64,000 bases of DNA. Origin: Brassica napus (lineage: Eukaryota; Streptophyta; Magnoliopsida; Brassicales; Brassicaceae). This document shows, in pieces, positions 36,495 to 47,771 of this stretch; within the stretch, counting starts at the first letter, position 1, and the number at the start of each line of letters is the position of its first letter. A model generated the notes under the pieces. The model did no database searches, was not told where the DNA came from, and saw only the letters and a program-made list of their open reading frames with translations. The stretch covers positions 29,769,401 to 29,833,400 of the forward strand of contig NC_063434.1 in the NCBI RefSeq assembly GCF_020379485.1. The letters are read 5' to 3'. The translations under genes were made by a program, and so were the position numbers.

Positions 36495-36580
36495 ACGGCG
36501 CTTAGGGTTTTGAGTTTTGACGCGAACAAAATATTTTGGGCTTTAATAAACATATTACATGTACATCGGCCCACTTGGTG
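36495..36580 (-). promoter_or_regulatory. RPS3a promoter: telo-box and site II
   Basis: Upstream of the minus-strand start there is ttagggttttg (AAACCCTAA on the minus strand) at about 36503-36513. tttgggctt lies near 36535 and ggcccactt (AAGTGGGCC) at about 36569. This is the same motif set as at RPS24. Confidence 0.65.
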
Positions 36581-36589
36581 TCCAAACTA

Positions 36590-37279
36590 TGTTCTGTCTT
36601 AACTCGATCTCTTTTTTTTTTGGACAAATATCTTAACTCGATCTCTTTTACAACCAATGTTTTGCGTTAATAAAACTTCAAAACTCTGGTGGTGTTACAA
36701 AAACAGAAAGCTTTATACAAGAACTTGTATTTGATAAACGTATGAATATATATATATATATATATATATAGCTTTTATTTAATTTTTAGACTGTATACTT
36801 TTTGAAATCAGGATTGTTATCTGTCAAATGGCTTGCTCTTATAGCCAGATTGAAATGAAAAACGTTGATAGAAGAGAGCTTAGAGATTCTATGAACTTTA
36901 CTCAGGTGACTGAGTTTTGTTTTGGTTAAAGAATGATTCTTGATGTGTTTGATCAAGTGTTCTAAAAATCGGTATATACTGCGCCTATGCATCCACAAAA
37001 TTGTTTTTTAAATCGGTCAACACGCTTAAAGATTAGTTTACGCATCAGTCTAATTAATAGTCATAATTACAAAATTACAGCCTAACTATTTTCTGAACAT
37101 TGGTTTGATCCTTATATATGCTTTATCATTACAAAACTGATTCAAAAGATGCAAACTTAGTCACAACTAAAACAGAAAGAGGAAGCAGAACATGAAGGAA
37201 GATATTACAATAACTCAATTGGTAACAACAATATTACAGAGGAGACAGAGGAGAAAAACATCAAACTTTTTAAAAAACC
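36590..37279. other. Intergenic region RPS3a to RPI with AT microsatellite
   Basis: It contains a duplicated ATCTTAACTCGATCTCTTTT word near 36597/36632 and an AT dinucleotide run at about 36747-36771. No gene is seen. Confidence 0.45.
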
Positions 37280-38107
37280 TCACTTGTTCATAACCTCAAC
37301 ACCATTCTTCCCAGCAATAATCACAGAAGTAGCCATCCCCAGAAACAAACCATGCTCCACAACCCCCTCCAACTTCCCAATCTCCCTCCCCGCAGCAAAC
37401 CCATCCTTCAACGGCTCCTTAAAATACAAATCAATTATATAATTACTATTATCCGTCACATACGCCTCCCCACCCTCACCAACCCTCAGCTTCGCATCGC
37501 ACCCAAACTCCTTAAACAAATCCCTCAGCCTCACCAAATTAAACTTCCAGCAGAACTGAACAACCTCCACCGGCATCGCTAAACCACTCCCTCCCAGCCC
37601 TTTCACTAGCTTCGTATCATCCGCAACAACGATAAATCTCTCGGCCACGGCCTCCACCATCTTCTCCCTGAGAAGCGCGCCTCCTCGCCCCTTGACCAGG
37701 TCCAGATTCGGATCCACCTCGTCCGCTCCATCGATGGCGAGGTCGATCCGAGGGTGCGTGTCGAGGGCCACGAGGGGGATCCCTAGGGACCGGGCCTGCT
37801 CCTCGGTGCGTTTCGACGTCGGGATGCCGACGATGTCGTGGAGCTCGCCGGAGGCGAGGAGTTTTCCGATTTGGTCGACGGCGAAGGCGGCGGTGGATCC
37901 GGTTCCGAGGCCGAGGACCATCCCCGGTTTGATGGCTTCGACGGCTTTCTCCGCCGCGAGTTTTTTGAGATCGTCTTGGGAGAGTGCGACGGACTGGGCC
38001 TTGACGGAGAAGGAGACGGAGGAGGAAGAGGGAGAGGTTCTGCGTAGGGTGAGAGAAGGAGTGCGGAGAGTGAGGTGAGAGGATGAGACGAAGGATAAGG
38101 AAGCCAT
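37280..38107 (-). CDS. RPI3: Ribose-5-phosphate isomerase A, plastid
   Basis: A single exon of 275 residues. It interconverts ribose-5-phosphate and ribulose-5-phosphate in the Calvin cycle and the oxidative pentose phosphate pathway. The first 36 or so residues (MASLSFVSSSHLTLRTPSL) are rich in Ser, Thr and Arg with no acids, a typical chloroplast transit peptide. The RpiA core follows, with MVLGLGTGSTAAFAV (phosphate-binding loop), ALDTHPRIDLAIDGADEVD and LVKGRGGALLREKMVE (active-site Asp and Glu/Lys region), then ADDTKLVKGLGGSG. The GC-rich 5' half produces long shadow ORFs on both strands. The neighbour PITH gene is divergent, 617 bases away. From memory it corresponds to At3g04790. Confidence 0.96.
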   Translation of the reverse strand: MASLSFVSSSHLTLRTPSLTLRRTSPSSSSVSFSVKAQSVALSQDDLKKLAAEKAVEAIKPGMVLGLGTGSTAAFAVDQIGKLLASGELHDIVGIPTSKRTEEQARSLGIPLVALDTHPRIDLAIDGADEVDPNLDLVKGRGGALLREKMVEAVAERFIVVADDTKLVKGLGGSGLAMPVEVVQFCWKFNLVRLRDLFKEFGCDAKLRVGEGGEAYVTDNSNYIIDLYFKEPLKDGFAAGREIGKLEGVVEHGLFLGMATSVIIAGKNGVEVMNK

Positions 38108-38724
38108 TGGAGAAGAGGAAGAGAAGTGTTTGGCAGAAACAAAATAAAGGTTGGGTTTTGACTTTTGAGTGGAAGAGAGAGGTCACGACAGCTTTTATAG
38201 TTGGTATGGGGGGTTGTTTTAAGACAGGACCGAACCGTGGTCGGATAAGATTTGATCATGAAACCGGTCAAGTAATTCTATTTGATCTCAAATATATTAA
38301 AATTTTTATCAAAATATATAAACTTACCATATGAACAAAAAATAATTTATATGTATAATGTTTAGTTATATGTTATATCTAGTAATTTTGTTTTTTAAAA
38401 TTTTATATTTAAAAATTACTGAATTAAGTTTGATCCAATCAAACTATATTAAATCATGATCAAAATAATTATCCGGTTTAAATTTTGGTCTGGTTTTAAA
38501 ATATTGGAAAAACTGCTAGTATAGGAGGGTTGGTGAAGCTAATAACCAGCTAAATGAAACAGAGGTTTTACGATGCGGTGTCGTTTTAGGTTTTTTTTTT
38601 TAAATTCTTTTCTGAGAACAGATATAAAACCTTTTTATATTCTTCTAGCAAGGTCTGGTCTAATTACATTCTTCCACTTTCTCGATCTCCAGATTTCTTA
38701 GGAAAAAAAATAAGAAAAATCACG
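38108..38724. promoter_or_regulatory. Shared upstream region of RPI and PITH genes
   Basis: The two genes are divergent here. The left part is the RPI leader, the middle is AT-rich with GGTTTAAATTTTGGTCTGG-type words, and the right part is the PITH promoter. No extra gene is seen. Confidence 0.4.
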
Positions 38725-40169
38725 ATGTCCGCCGAATCATCCAGCCAGATTCCTAAAGGACAGGTGAATTAATCGTAACTTTTTAATGTTCTTGGATGCG
38801 TCGAAAAAGAAGTTTTAATTTGGGGGTGGGGAGAATATATATATAGGGTTCTGTCTTTTGAGAATTTTGAATCTTTGGATGTATTTGATTTATTAGGTTT
38901 GATTGTTGTGTTTTGATTTTTTTGTCAGGTTGATCTGTTAGATTTCATTGACTGGTCTGGAGTTCAATGCCTCAACCAAAGCTCAACTCACTCCTTGCCC
39001 AACGCTCTCAAACAGGTACTAGTTATTAACTAGTTCTGTCTTTATACCAATTTTTTTTCTGTTTGTGTGAGTATTTGCATAGGTTTATAGATGAGTTTGA
39101 AACTGTTTTTTTTTTTTGTTGGAATAATATTAGATTTTTGCTAAATTATTGGCTCTTGATTTTCTTTGACATGTGAACTTGAATTAACCAGCAGCCTACT
39201 AGAAACTATAGCTTTTGAATTGTTTGATTTTATGTTGTTGTTTCATGACCTTGTGAAAACTATAGTATTCGAATTGTTTGATTCTCTAGTGATGTTTCAT
39301 GAGCTGAGATTGATTTGCTTGTTTGTGGTGTAGGGGTATAGAGAAGATGCGGGTTTAAACTTAGAGAGTGATGCTGATGAACAGCTTCTAATCTATATTC
39401 CTTTTAACCAAGTTATCAAACTACATTCCTTTGCTATCAAAGGCCCTGAAGAGGAAGGTAATGCTTTAAAGAAACATTGGTAAAATATGTTTTCTATATT
39501 TTAGTTTTGACTTGTTGTTGAGCTTAAACTTCTCCTTACTGATAACTTTTCAGGTCCTAAAACAGTGAAGTTTTTCTCAAACAAAGAGCACATGTGTTTC
39601 AGGTAATGTGAATATATTATCTTTATCCCTATCGAACTAGATGATTTTCAAGTTTATTAACTCAAAACTCTTTAATACAGTAATGTCAATGATTTTCCTC
39701 CAAGTGACACCGCTGAACTAACTGAAGAAAACCTCAAGGTAAAGACACTTTTGAGATCTAACTTTATTCATTCAATGATGATCTATCTGTGTTGAGACCT
39801 TTTTGTTCAAATCCGTTTACAGGGAAAGCCGGTGGTCCTTAAATATGTTAAGTTTCAGAATGTTCGTAGGTAAAGGCTTTTACCATCTTCTGTGTTTTAT
39901 AATACTTACTCAGCAAAATCACAAGCTCGAGCTAACCGTCTTTGTTATATTTAATTCAAGCTTGACCATCTTCATTGAAGACAACCAATCGGGTGCTGAG
40001 GTCACAAAGGTCCAGAAGATCGCTCTCTACGGTTCAACGTAAGTCTCTCAAAAACCTTTTGTTACTATCCGAAGAGAATGTAGAGCTTAGACGCTTAGCT
40101 CTTTTATACCATACTTACAGGGTGGAGACGACTGATATGAAGGGGTTGAAAAAGATTGAAGACCACTGA
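38725..40169 (+). CDS. PITH domain protein (DUF1000, thioredoxin-like associated)
   Basis: Eight exons (38725-38763, 38929-39015, 39334-39457, 39554-39602, 39681-39738, 39823-39869, 39961-40038, 40121-40169) give 176 residues. The PITH domain fills nearly the whole chain: [91 protein letters not shown] and [21 protein letters not shown]. It folds as a beta-sandwich and in animals is linked to the proteasome through thioredoxin-like 1. The plant role is unclear. From memory it corresponds to At3g04780. Confidence 0.94.
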
Positions 40170-40869
40170 GCAAACAAAAGGGTTATAATTATAATGATCG
40201 TTTTATCACTTTGACTTGCAGTGTTCTGTTGTTGTTTTCTTTTCTTCTTCACTACTTCAAGTTTTTAAAAATTGGAATAGACTAGAACCTGTTATTGCCT
40301 ATTGTTACCAGTGCGCAACGAATTATAATAGCTAAATAACATTGTTCCATCACCTAGATTCGAGTTTCGTTATTCCCAATTGCATATATTTTCATATTAG
40401 TAGATGAGATATATCCCCAATGTATCCACCTAGTACAACGGGTTTGAACCAACGGCCACGTAGCTGCAACATGTAGGCACTAAAGGGAGTGAAAACTTTG
40501 AAAAGGCCGCTCTTGTACGTAGCCAAGCCAGGTGAAAAGTCGACCGCGTTAACTGTTAAGGGGCCTTAAGGTGATCAGGCCCGATCAAAGGCACTATCCA
40601 TTATCCAATATTCATTCATGCGTTTAGTAGGAGCACACGTGTGTATTTGTAATGTTATTGGACAGTGAAGAACAAGACATGATTGTCACTGGGCCCAGCC
40701 CACACGAGGGTACATCTGTATTTTTGTTTGCACCTTTCCGGCCGCGTGAACCATTTATTTCACTTTTTTTAATAAAAGCTTTTGGTCGGCCTGGAAGGAA
40801 CACACTTAATGCTATAGAATGTACCAACTACCATACTAACTTGAGTTTGGAATATTTTTTAACTAATAC
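40170..40869. other. Intergenic region before the hAT element
   Basis: 3' untranslated region of the PITH gene, then moderately GC-rich DNA (about 40410-40800) with no ORF I can support. Confidence 0.4.
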
Positions 40870-41089
40870 CAGATGACTAGGGATGTTACGATGGGTATAA
40901 ACCCATGGGTTTACCCAAACCCATAAGTAATGGGCTGGGTTTCTACCCTTCAATAAATAAATGGGTTTTATATGGGTTAATAATTTTTGGGTTTATACTA
41001 ATTTGGCTAAACCCAACAGAATAACTGGGCACCCACAGACCTATTAAAAAAATTTAAACGTCGTCGTCCTTAAACTTGTACCTAATCAA

Positions 41090-41204
41090 AAACTTGTCGT
41101 CTCTCTCAAAATCAAGCTTCACCTTCTCTCTCTCTCAATCAAGCTTCACCGTCTCTCTCTCTCAATCAAGCTTCGCCATCTCTCTTTCTGAGGTTCTCTC
41201 TCAG

Positions 41205-41241
<37 letters not shown>

Positions 41242-41255
41242 CGTTGTTATCTCTC
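41090..41255 (+). repeat. CT-rich tandem repeat in the hAT leader
   Basis: Three copies of TCTCTCTCTCAATCAAGCTTC-like sequence are followed by a CT run (about 41207-41238). They lie in the untranslated leader of the hAT transposase. Confidence 0.8.
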
Positions 41256-41515
41256 TGTCTCTCTCGGTTCTGATTTCTCTGCTGTGCAGGAAGCAGATCT
41301 CTGGCAGAAAACCCATCACACGATCAGGTACTCTGTCTTTCTATCTCTCTTGCTCTGTTTATCTCTCTCTTTTCCTCTGTCTCTGTGTATATTTTTTTTG
41401 TCTCTCTGTGATAATGGCGTATGGTCTGGTGCAATGGCGTGTGTGTCTCTGTGATAAGTGTTTCTGTTAACGATATGAGCAGTAATGATAATGGTATCCT
41501 TACTGTTTTGTGTAG

Positions 41516-43195
41516 ATGGATTTGCAGTCACTTAACACACTTGCACAACTCGAGGCTTTAAATGAGCAAATGGATGAGGACATAGAGGAGGATGAAGCTG
41601 AACCTCAAGCAGCCCACAGTGAAACTCAAGAGACTCTACAACCAGGTTCAACACAAACAATCTTTCAGTCTAACAAACGGTTAAAGGCTGATGTTTGGAA
41701 AGAATACATAGCGATAGGTGTAGGGTCAGATGGAAAGAAGAGAGGTCGTTGCATCTATTGTAGTAAGGAGTTAGTAGTAGAAGTTAGGAATGGAACATCA
41801 GCTTTGAAACGACATTTAGAAATCTGTCCAATGAAGCCTAGGGATGAACCTGATGGTGAAAGGAAGTATGATCACAAAGTAGATCGCGAGATGACTAGTG
41901 AGATGATTATCTATCATGATTTGCCCTTTCGGTATGTCGAATACGAGAAGGTTAGGGCAAGAGATAGATATCTGAACCTGAAAGTTGTGCATATATGTCG
42001 ACAGACTGCTGCTGCCGATGTCTTTAGAAGATATGAGATGGAGAAGGAAAAGCTCAAAAGTTTTTTTGCAAAGCTCAAAAGCCGAGTTTGTTTTACAGCA
42101 GATCTTTGGACAGCTCGTAGCACGGTTATGGGATACATTTGCTTGACTGCTCATTATATTGACGAGGGTTGGAATTTAGACAATAAGATCTTAGCGTTTT
42201 GTGATATCAAGCCTCCTCACACCGGTGAAGAAATAGCTAGAAAGGTTTTCGATTGCTTGAAAGAGTGGGGCTTAGAAAAAAAAGTATTATCCTTCACTTT
42301 GGATAACGCTACTAGTAATACTAGTATGCAGAATATTCTTAAACATCGTCTTCAGATGATTAGCGGGAACAGATTACCATGTGAAGGAAAATTCTTACAT
42401 GTGAGGTGCTGTGCTCACATTTTAAATCTTATCGTGAAGGAGGGATTGGGATTAGCTACTGGTCTTTTGGAGAATATCCGTGATAGCGTGAAGTTTGTGA
42501 AAGCCTCTGAATCAAGGAAAGATTCGTTTGCAGCCTGTGTTGAGAGTGTTGGTATTAGGAGTGGCTCGGGGTTGTCTTTAGATGTGCCCACTCGCTGGAA
42601 TTCTACTTACGAGATGCTCGCAAGAGCTCTTAAATTCCGCAAGGCATTTGCTAGCTTCAAAGTGTGTGATAGGAGTTATAACACGTTACCTTCAGAAGCT
42701 GAATGGGATCGTGGACAGAAGATTTGTGACTTCCTCAAGCCTTTCAGCACCATCACAACATACTTTTCAGGTGTGAAGTATCCAACCGCGAACATATACT
42801 TCATACAGGTGTGGAACATAGAGTTGCTATTAAGGAAATATGCAACTTGTGATGATGAAGATTTGAAGTTAATGGCTAAGAGAATGCAAACCAAGTTTGC
42901 AAAGTATTGGGATGAGTATAGTACTGTTTTAGCTATGGGAGCTATTCTGGATCCAAGGTTCAAGACTCAGATACTCAAATCAGCTTTTGACAAGATAGAT
43001 CCAACTACTTCTGAAAAAAAAATTGAAGTTATAGTGGAGAATTTGAAGTTGCTGTTCAAAGAATATAAGAGCAAGCCTTGGACGAGTTCATCTTCAAACT
43101 ATTCAGCAACACCAACTCCAGATGAAATTCTTAATGAATCACCTCTTGAAGACGATCTGAACTCTGTAAGATTACTTAATGTTATATATATTTGA
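41516..43195 (+). CDS. hAT transposase, BED zinc finger type, C-terminally shortened
   Basis: An open frame of 559 residues. A BED zinc finger lies at about 60-105 (VWKEYIAIG, CIYCSKELV, ALKRHLEICPM) and binds the element ends. An RNase H-like catalytic core follows: FTADLWTARSTVMGYICLTAHYI with the first Asp, SFTLDNATSN with the second, HVRCCAHILNLIVKEG, DVPTRWNSTYEML and the plant hAT domain ILDPRFK. RICESLEEPER-type relatives continue to about 690 residues with a C-terminal hATC dimerisation domain. Here the frame stops soon after a Thr/Pro linker. A possible intron (43168 gtaaga to the ag at 43218) adds only about 15-19 acidic or mixed residues and then a stop. The dimerisation domain is therefore missing, and the protein is probably inactive or depends on a partner. 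Confidence 0.92.
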   Translation: MDLQSLNTLAQLEALNEQMDEDIEEDEAEPQAAHSETQETLQPGSTQTIFQSNKRLKADVWKEYIAIGVGSDGKKRGRCIYCSKELVVEVRNGTSALKRHLEICPMKPRDEPDGERKYDHKVDREMTSEMIIYHDLPFRYVEYEKVRARDRYLNLKVVHICRQTAAADVFRRYEMEKEKLKSFFAKLKSRVCFTADLWTARSTVMGYICLTAHYIDEGWNLDNKILAFCDIKPPHTGEEIARKVFDCLKEWGLEKKVLSFTLDNATSNTSMQNILKHRLQMISGNRLPCEGKFLHVRCCAHILNLIVKEGLGLATGLLENIRDSVKFVKASESRKDSFAACVESVGIRSGSGLSLDVPTRWNSTYEMLARALKFRKAFASFKVCDRSYNTLPSEAEWDRGQKICDFLKPFSTITTYFSGVKYPTANIYFIQVWNIELLLRKYATCDDEDLKLMAKRMQTKFAKYWDEYSTVLAMGAILDPRFKTQILKSAFDKIDPTTSEKKIEVIVENLKLLFKEYKSKPWTSSSSNYSATPTPDEILNESPLEDDLNSVRLLNVIYI

Positions 43196-43890
43196 CAAAT
43201 TTATATTTTAAATTTTAGGTGATATTGAAAAATTCTTTGATGATGATGAGGAAGCTACACGATGAGATTCAAGTGTGAGAGCTTGAGATTCAAGTGATGT
43301 TTTATGTTTTCACTTATATTATGAGACCATCTTGTTTTTTTTTTGTGTTAAGACTTGGATAAATCAAAGTTTTACTTTGTTATCTACGATTCCTTAGTAG
43401 ATGGATGGAGATTTGACTTCATTCTTTTCAAAGGGTCTCCTCTTTACAGGTCTTTCAACGAGTTCTTAAGGCATATGCTACAAACCTAGTTCTTAAAGTA
43501 TCGTTGTTGCAGCCACAGCCTTCTTCATGTTTCCCATGTGTGCTAAATAATAACTTTGTTGTCATTTATTTAAATTTATATTGATTTATAATAATTGTGA
43601 TTTTAAAATATAGACAGATATTAAAATTATCTTTTTAATGGTATATAAAATCTATAATTTGATTATGCACACAAAAGATAATTAACATTTTACATGATTT
43701 GCTTACAACAAATAAAATGGCAACATGGGTACCCATGGGTAAACCCATATCCTACTGGGTTATTTTCTGGGTTTATCTTCAAACCTTTATGTTTCTGGGT
43801 TTTTGTGGGCTGGGTATAAATTGGGTCGGGTTATTTGTGGGTTGGGCTGGGCTGGGTTTTTTTACCCATGTTAACATCCCTACAGATGAC

Positions 43891-44690
43891 CGATCTTCTA
43901 TTACGATCAACCATGTAAACTATTTATGACGAAATCCAAACTCAAACTAACTAAATAATGATAATTTAGTTCTAAAAAAAAATCGAATCCAAAACTAATG
44001 TAGATACATACTAAACCCAAAAATTATCATTAGACTACCATCACTTGGTTACCCATTTATTTCCTCGACCTCACGTCTATGGAGGAATGTATACCGAGGG
44101 ATATTTAAACAGTAACGGTCTTTGTTGATCAATTTTTTTTTCTTTTTTCTTAATCAATTCTTCTTATTATACTGTATTGTTTTTATACACACACATATAT
44201 AGTTCTTTTTTGTATATATATATAATTCTTATCATGTAGATCGAGATGAAGTCGTTGTCAACTTGACATACAATTTATTAGGTCAGATTCTTCCATCGTA
44301 ATCATGCATGGGTATCATCATGTTTATCAATAAATGATGTTGATGATCAATTTCATTTATCATTCTGTTTTTATAATTTGCAATGAGACATTTATTTTTA
44401 TTTACGCTAATGTTATTGTGCTCATTCTTGAAAATGAGACATTTGACTTTGAAATGTTTCCACTGAAAGTGTTATCAAGATTTAAATGTAAAAGCTGCTT
44501 ACGGCTCTAAATATTGTATAGATAGACACCACACAACCAACAGATTAGCAAATGCTATGTTTGCCTCAAAAATGTTGACTGACGATAAGTTAAAAGTGCT
44601 TTTACCAACTAATCTTCAAAATAGTGAAGATCAGTAAGGAGATTATGTTTCCCTGTAAAATCGTGATTATTTCAACGTGTTGTAAAGATC
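43891..44690. other. AT-rich intergenic DNA
   Basis: No gene or ordered repeat is seen apart from short TA runs near 44200. Confidence 0.4.
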
Positions 44691-44882
44691 TTGTGCCTAG
44701 CTTTTTTTTTATAATATTTGGTGATTAAGGTCAACCGACTAATCAAATAAAACTCGCAGCAGCCATATATTCTTACCATTTAAAGCAATTCAGATGACCA
44801 ACAGAAATCGAACCGCGGATAGCCGTATTGGGGTTATCTTTCGAAGACCACTAGTCCAACCCCGTTGGTTGTGCCTAGCTTT
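44691..44882 (-). mobile_element. tRNA-derived SINE with 14-bp target duplication
   Basis: The perfect direct repeat ttgtgcctagcttt flanks it at 44691-44704 and 44869-44882. The body is 44705-44868 on the minus strand. From its 5' end it reads ACCAACGGGGTTGGACTAGTGGTC, with a polymerase III A box (TGGACTAGTGGT). About 30 bases on is a B box (GGTTCGATTTC). A non-tRNA body follows, with an A-tail seen as the T run at 44702-44710. It resembles the SB families of crucifer SINEs. Confidence 0.9.
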
Positions 44883-46203
44883 CTTTTTCTGCCAATAAAC
44901 CGGTCATGTCTAGATGCTAGAATCACATATTTTCATTGCCTTAATTTGCTATGTCGTTTGTTCAGTGATTTTCATACAAGGCACTAAGGCAGGATCCACT
45001 TCAACTGTCTAATTAAATAACTGTACCGTTGAGTTAATCATTTTTATACATCATTATATTAATCCCAATTTTTTTTCATATAGTACTAATCAACGATCAA
45101 AGGAATGTTCTCCTATTACATAATGCAAGACATCTGAAATTGGTAATCATCTTTATTCAGAATTACCTGATTAATATATACCATAATCGCTATTTTTCTT
45201 TCGACTTCACAGCAATCCATAAATTTACAAACAAGGCAAATGTGGGAAGTATAGTGCGAAAAGTCGAAAACGCAATGGCAGACAAGACTTTAGTTTATTT
45301 ACATTTAGCTTTTATTCATTTTTTTTTGTCAACCATTTAGCTTTTATTCATTTATTTCAATCATTTGTTATATCTAAGATTATAAATAAGTAAATTTAAT
45401 GAAAATAATCTTTAAAAAAGGCAGGCACAAGCACAACCTTTGGGAATGGCGGGTCCTACAAGAAGGACACCGAATCCACTGAATCAAAACACATGTTTGA
45501 AGCTGACAGCTTCGATATATGTGGGTCCCATATCGTCTTAGCTGTTATTTTGTTCCATTTTAATTAATTTCCGACAAACGCTCTTTTGTTAATATTATTG
45601 GTTCTCTTTTACAGAAGTTAAAGAGTATAAGATTGATTTTTTAATAACGTAGATGAAACTCCACATAGCCATAGTCCTATATAATTGAAACTGTTCAATT
45701 AAAGTACTAAAAAGCAGAGAAATACGTCTAGTAAGGATAAAAAGCTAAAGTAATTTATATTTTAGCATTGAATACATAATAATTTTATTATTTAGTTTTT
45801 GGTGGATATATTCGGAAAAAGGAAAAACTGTGCCAACTTGGCCTTTGCCGACTGGCTTGGCCGCAATTATTCTGAGTAATGATGACGCCACTCATGACAC
45901 CATCCTCTCCCGACAACACCCTTGACGGTCCTACGAATCCCGGCATTCACGTGGCTGCATAGCACCCGTTCAAATCATAAACATCAATGATATATATTCT
46001 GTACCACACACGATCCAATATTTATCCCTTCGTAGTTTTCAACATATTTCACATCCTTCTCTCTCTATCTTGAAACGTTTTAGTTACAAAACGAACACAT
46101 CAAAAGAACTAAAAAAGCCCTAGAAACAGGACAATCTTTTGATCTCTTACTCGTTTTCTGATTACCTAATTTATTACTCGTTACTAAACATTTATCAAGC
46201 AAG
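44883..46203. promoter_or_regulatory. Upstream region of the Aux/IAA gene with TGTCGG auxin elements
   Basis: Two ccgaca sites (TGTCGG on the minus strand, the high-affinity ARF-binding form) lie at 45571-45576 and 45910-45915. They are about 630 and 290 bases before the ATG. ttcacgtgg (a G-box core) is at about 45946. Aux/IAA genes are auxin-induced, so ARF sites fit, but their use here is inferred. Confidence 0.45.
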
Positions 46204-47771
46204 ATGATTAATTTTGAGGCAACGGAGCTGAGGTTAGGGCTGCCGGGTGAGAACCACGGAGGAGGCATGGCTGCGAAAAACAACGGCAAAAGAGGATTCT
46301 CTGAGACCGTTGATCTCAAATTGAATCTTTCTTCTACGGCTATGGATTCAGTTTCTGAACTTGATTTAGTGAATATGAAGGAGAAGGTCGTAAAACCACC
46401 GGCCAAGTAAGAAACTAAATTTCTGTCCCTATTTCTATTAATATTTACTTTATATATATTGTCAACTCTTTACTTATAAGTAGATGTCTTAAATGTATTG
46501 AGATATTATATAATATTTGTGGATAGACTCGATAAAATTAGATTATGCGATCCGGTCATGGTTTGGCTTATAGGCTTTAACACGTTGAATGAATAAGTTA
46601 ACTAGAGTAACATTATGCAAAAAAATCTCATAAGGTTGTGATTTTTCATTTGTTTCCTTTAGTTTTGCTCCATGTTTTCAATTAGCTTTACGAAGATTAT
46701 TTACATTTTTTATTTATAAATAACCTTACGTAGCTAGGATGATGAGTGCATGTTTAGGTTTTTGGTCGGGAGGAATTAAGAAAAATACAAAACATAAGGA
46801 ATCTTTACTTTATATATTGGAGAAAAAGATAAAAATTAAATTAATATTTGGATAATTACAGCCACCCAACGTCCAAGACGTCTGAAGCAACTAGATGATT
46901 CACAAATCTTGATATAAAATACATTGAATAATATGTTTGAAATTAACAATTTAGTATATTTACGGAATTTCAGGGCACAAGTTGTGGGATGGCCACCGGT
47001 ACGATCTTTCCGGAAGAACGTCATGTCAGGCCCAAAGCCAACCACCGGAGATGCTGTCCAAGCAACTGAAAAGACTTCCGGCAGCTACGGAGCCACCTCC
47101 TCTGCCTCCATTAGTGCTACCGCAGCTTACGTGAAGGTTAGCATGGACGGTGCACCGTACCTAAGAAAAATTGATTTGAAACTCTACAAAGCTTACCAAG
47201 ATCTCTCCGATGCATTAAGCAAAATGTTCAGCTCTTTTACCATAGGTAAACATTAAAAAAGAAAAATATAATGTATTATAATATGTCTATTAAAAATATA
47301 TAATAATATGCTTATTAAAAACTTAAACTCTATATTTAATATATTCTAAACTCTTTTACAGGCAGCTATGGACCGCAAGGAATGAAAGATATTGTGAATG
47401 AGGGTAAATTGATCGATCTTTTGAACGGATCAGATTATGTTCCAACTTATGAAGATAAAGATGGAGACTGGATGCTTGTAGGAGACGTACCGTGGGAGTG
47501 AGTATCAATTAATTTACATAGTTTATTTATTTTTGTTGCAGCTATTGAACAAATATTTATTTACGTTTCATTTGGATTTTTTTTAGGATGTTTGTTGATT
47601 CATGCAAACGCATAAGAATTATGAAGGGATCAGAAGCAATCGGACTTGGTTAGTATTCTTAATCCAAAGTTTACTGTATATATACCATAAAATTTTGTGC
47701 GCTTGTTTGTTAATCTAGTTTGATTGATTGCAGCTCCAAGGGCTTTGGAAAAGTGCAAGAACAGAAGATGA
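46204..47771 (+). CDS. IAA16: Aux/IAA transcriptional repressor, IAA16-like
   Basis: Five exons (46204-46406, 46974-47245, 47362-47497, 47587-47648, 47734-47771) give 236 residues, the length I remember for Arabidopsis IAA16. Domain I has the EAR motif TELRLGLPG, which recruits TOPLESS. Domain II has the degron [10 protein letters not shown], recognised by TIR1/AFB with auxin. Domains III/IV form the PB1 fold: [20 protein letters not shown], then [32 protein letters not shown]. Basic stretches (KRGF, KCKNRR at the end) can serve as nuclear signals. In the nucleus the protein holds ARF factors inactive until auxin triggers its degradation. All key residues are present. Confidence 0.95.

Larger units (their letters stand above)
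40870..43890 (+). mobile_element. hAT transposon with 8-bp target duplication
   Basis: The element (40878-43882, 3005 bp) is bounded by the perfect 8-bp direct repeat cagatgac at 40870-40877 and 43883-43890. The ends are inverted: TAGGGATGTTACGATGGGTA on the left, and on the right the reverse complement TAGGGATGTTAACATGGGTA. Many GGGTTT and AACCCA words line both ends, as subterminal transposase-binding repeats do in hAT elements. A CT-rich leader and a transposase ORF occupy the interior. Perfect duplications and an open transposase frame indicate a recent insertion. Confidence 0.94.

Noticed and set aside
37617..38271. Long ORFs on both strands over the RPI 5' half
   Set aside because: GC-rich codon bias of the transit peptide and core creates them. 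None resembles a protein.
40170..46203. A MIR167 hairpin, which I remember between the PITH and IAA16 genes in Arabidopsis
   Set aside because: I looked for the miR167 word (TGAAGCTGCCAGCATG) on both strands and did not find it. A similar-looking TGAAGCTGACAGCTTC at about 45495 is a short palindrome.
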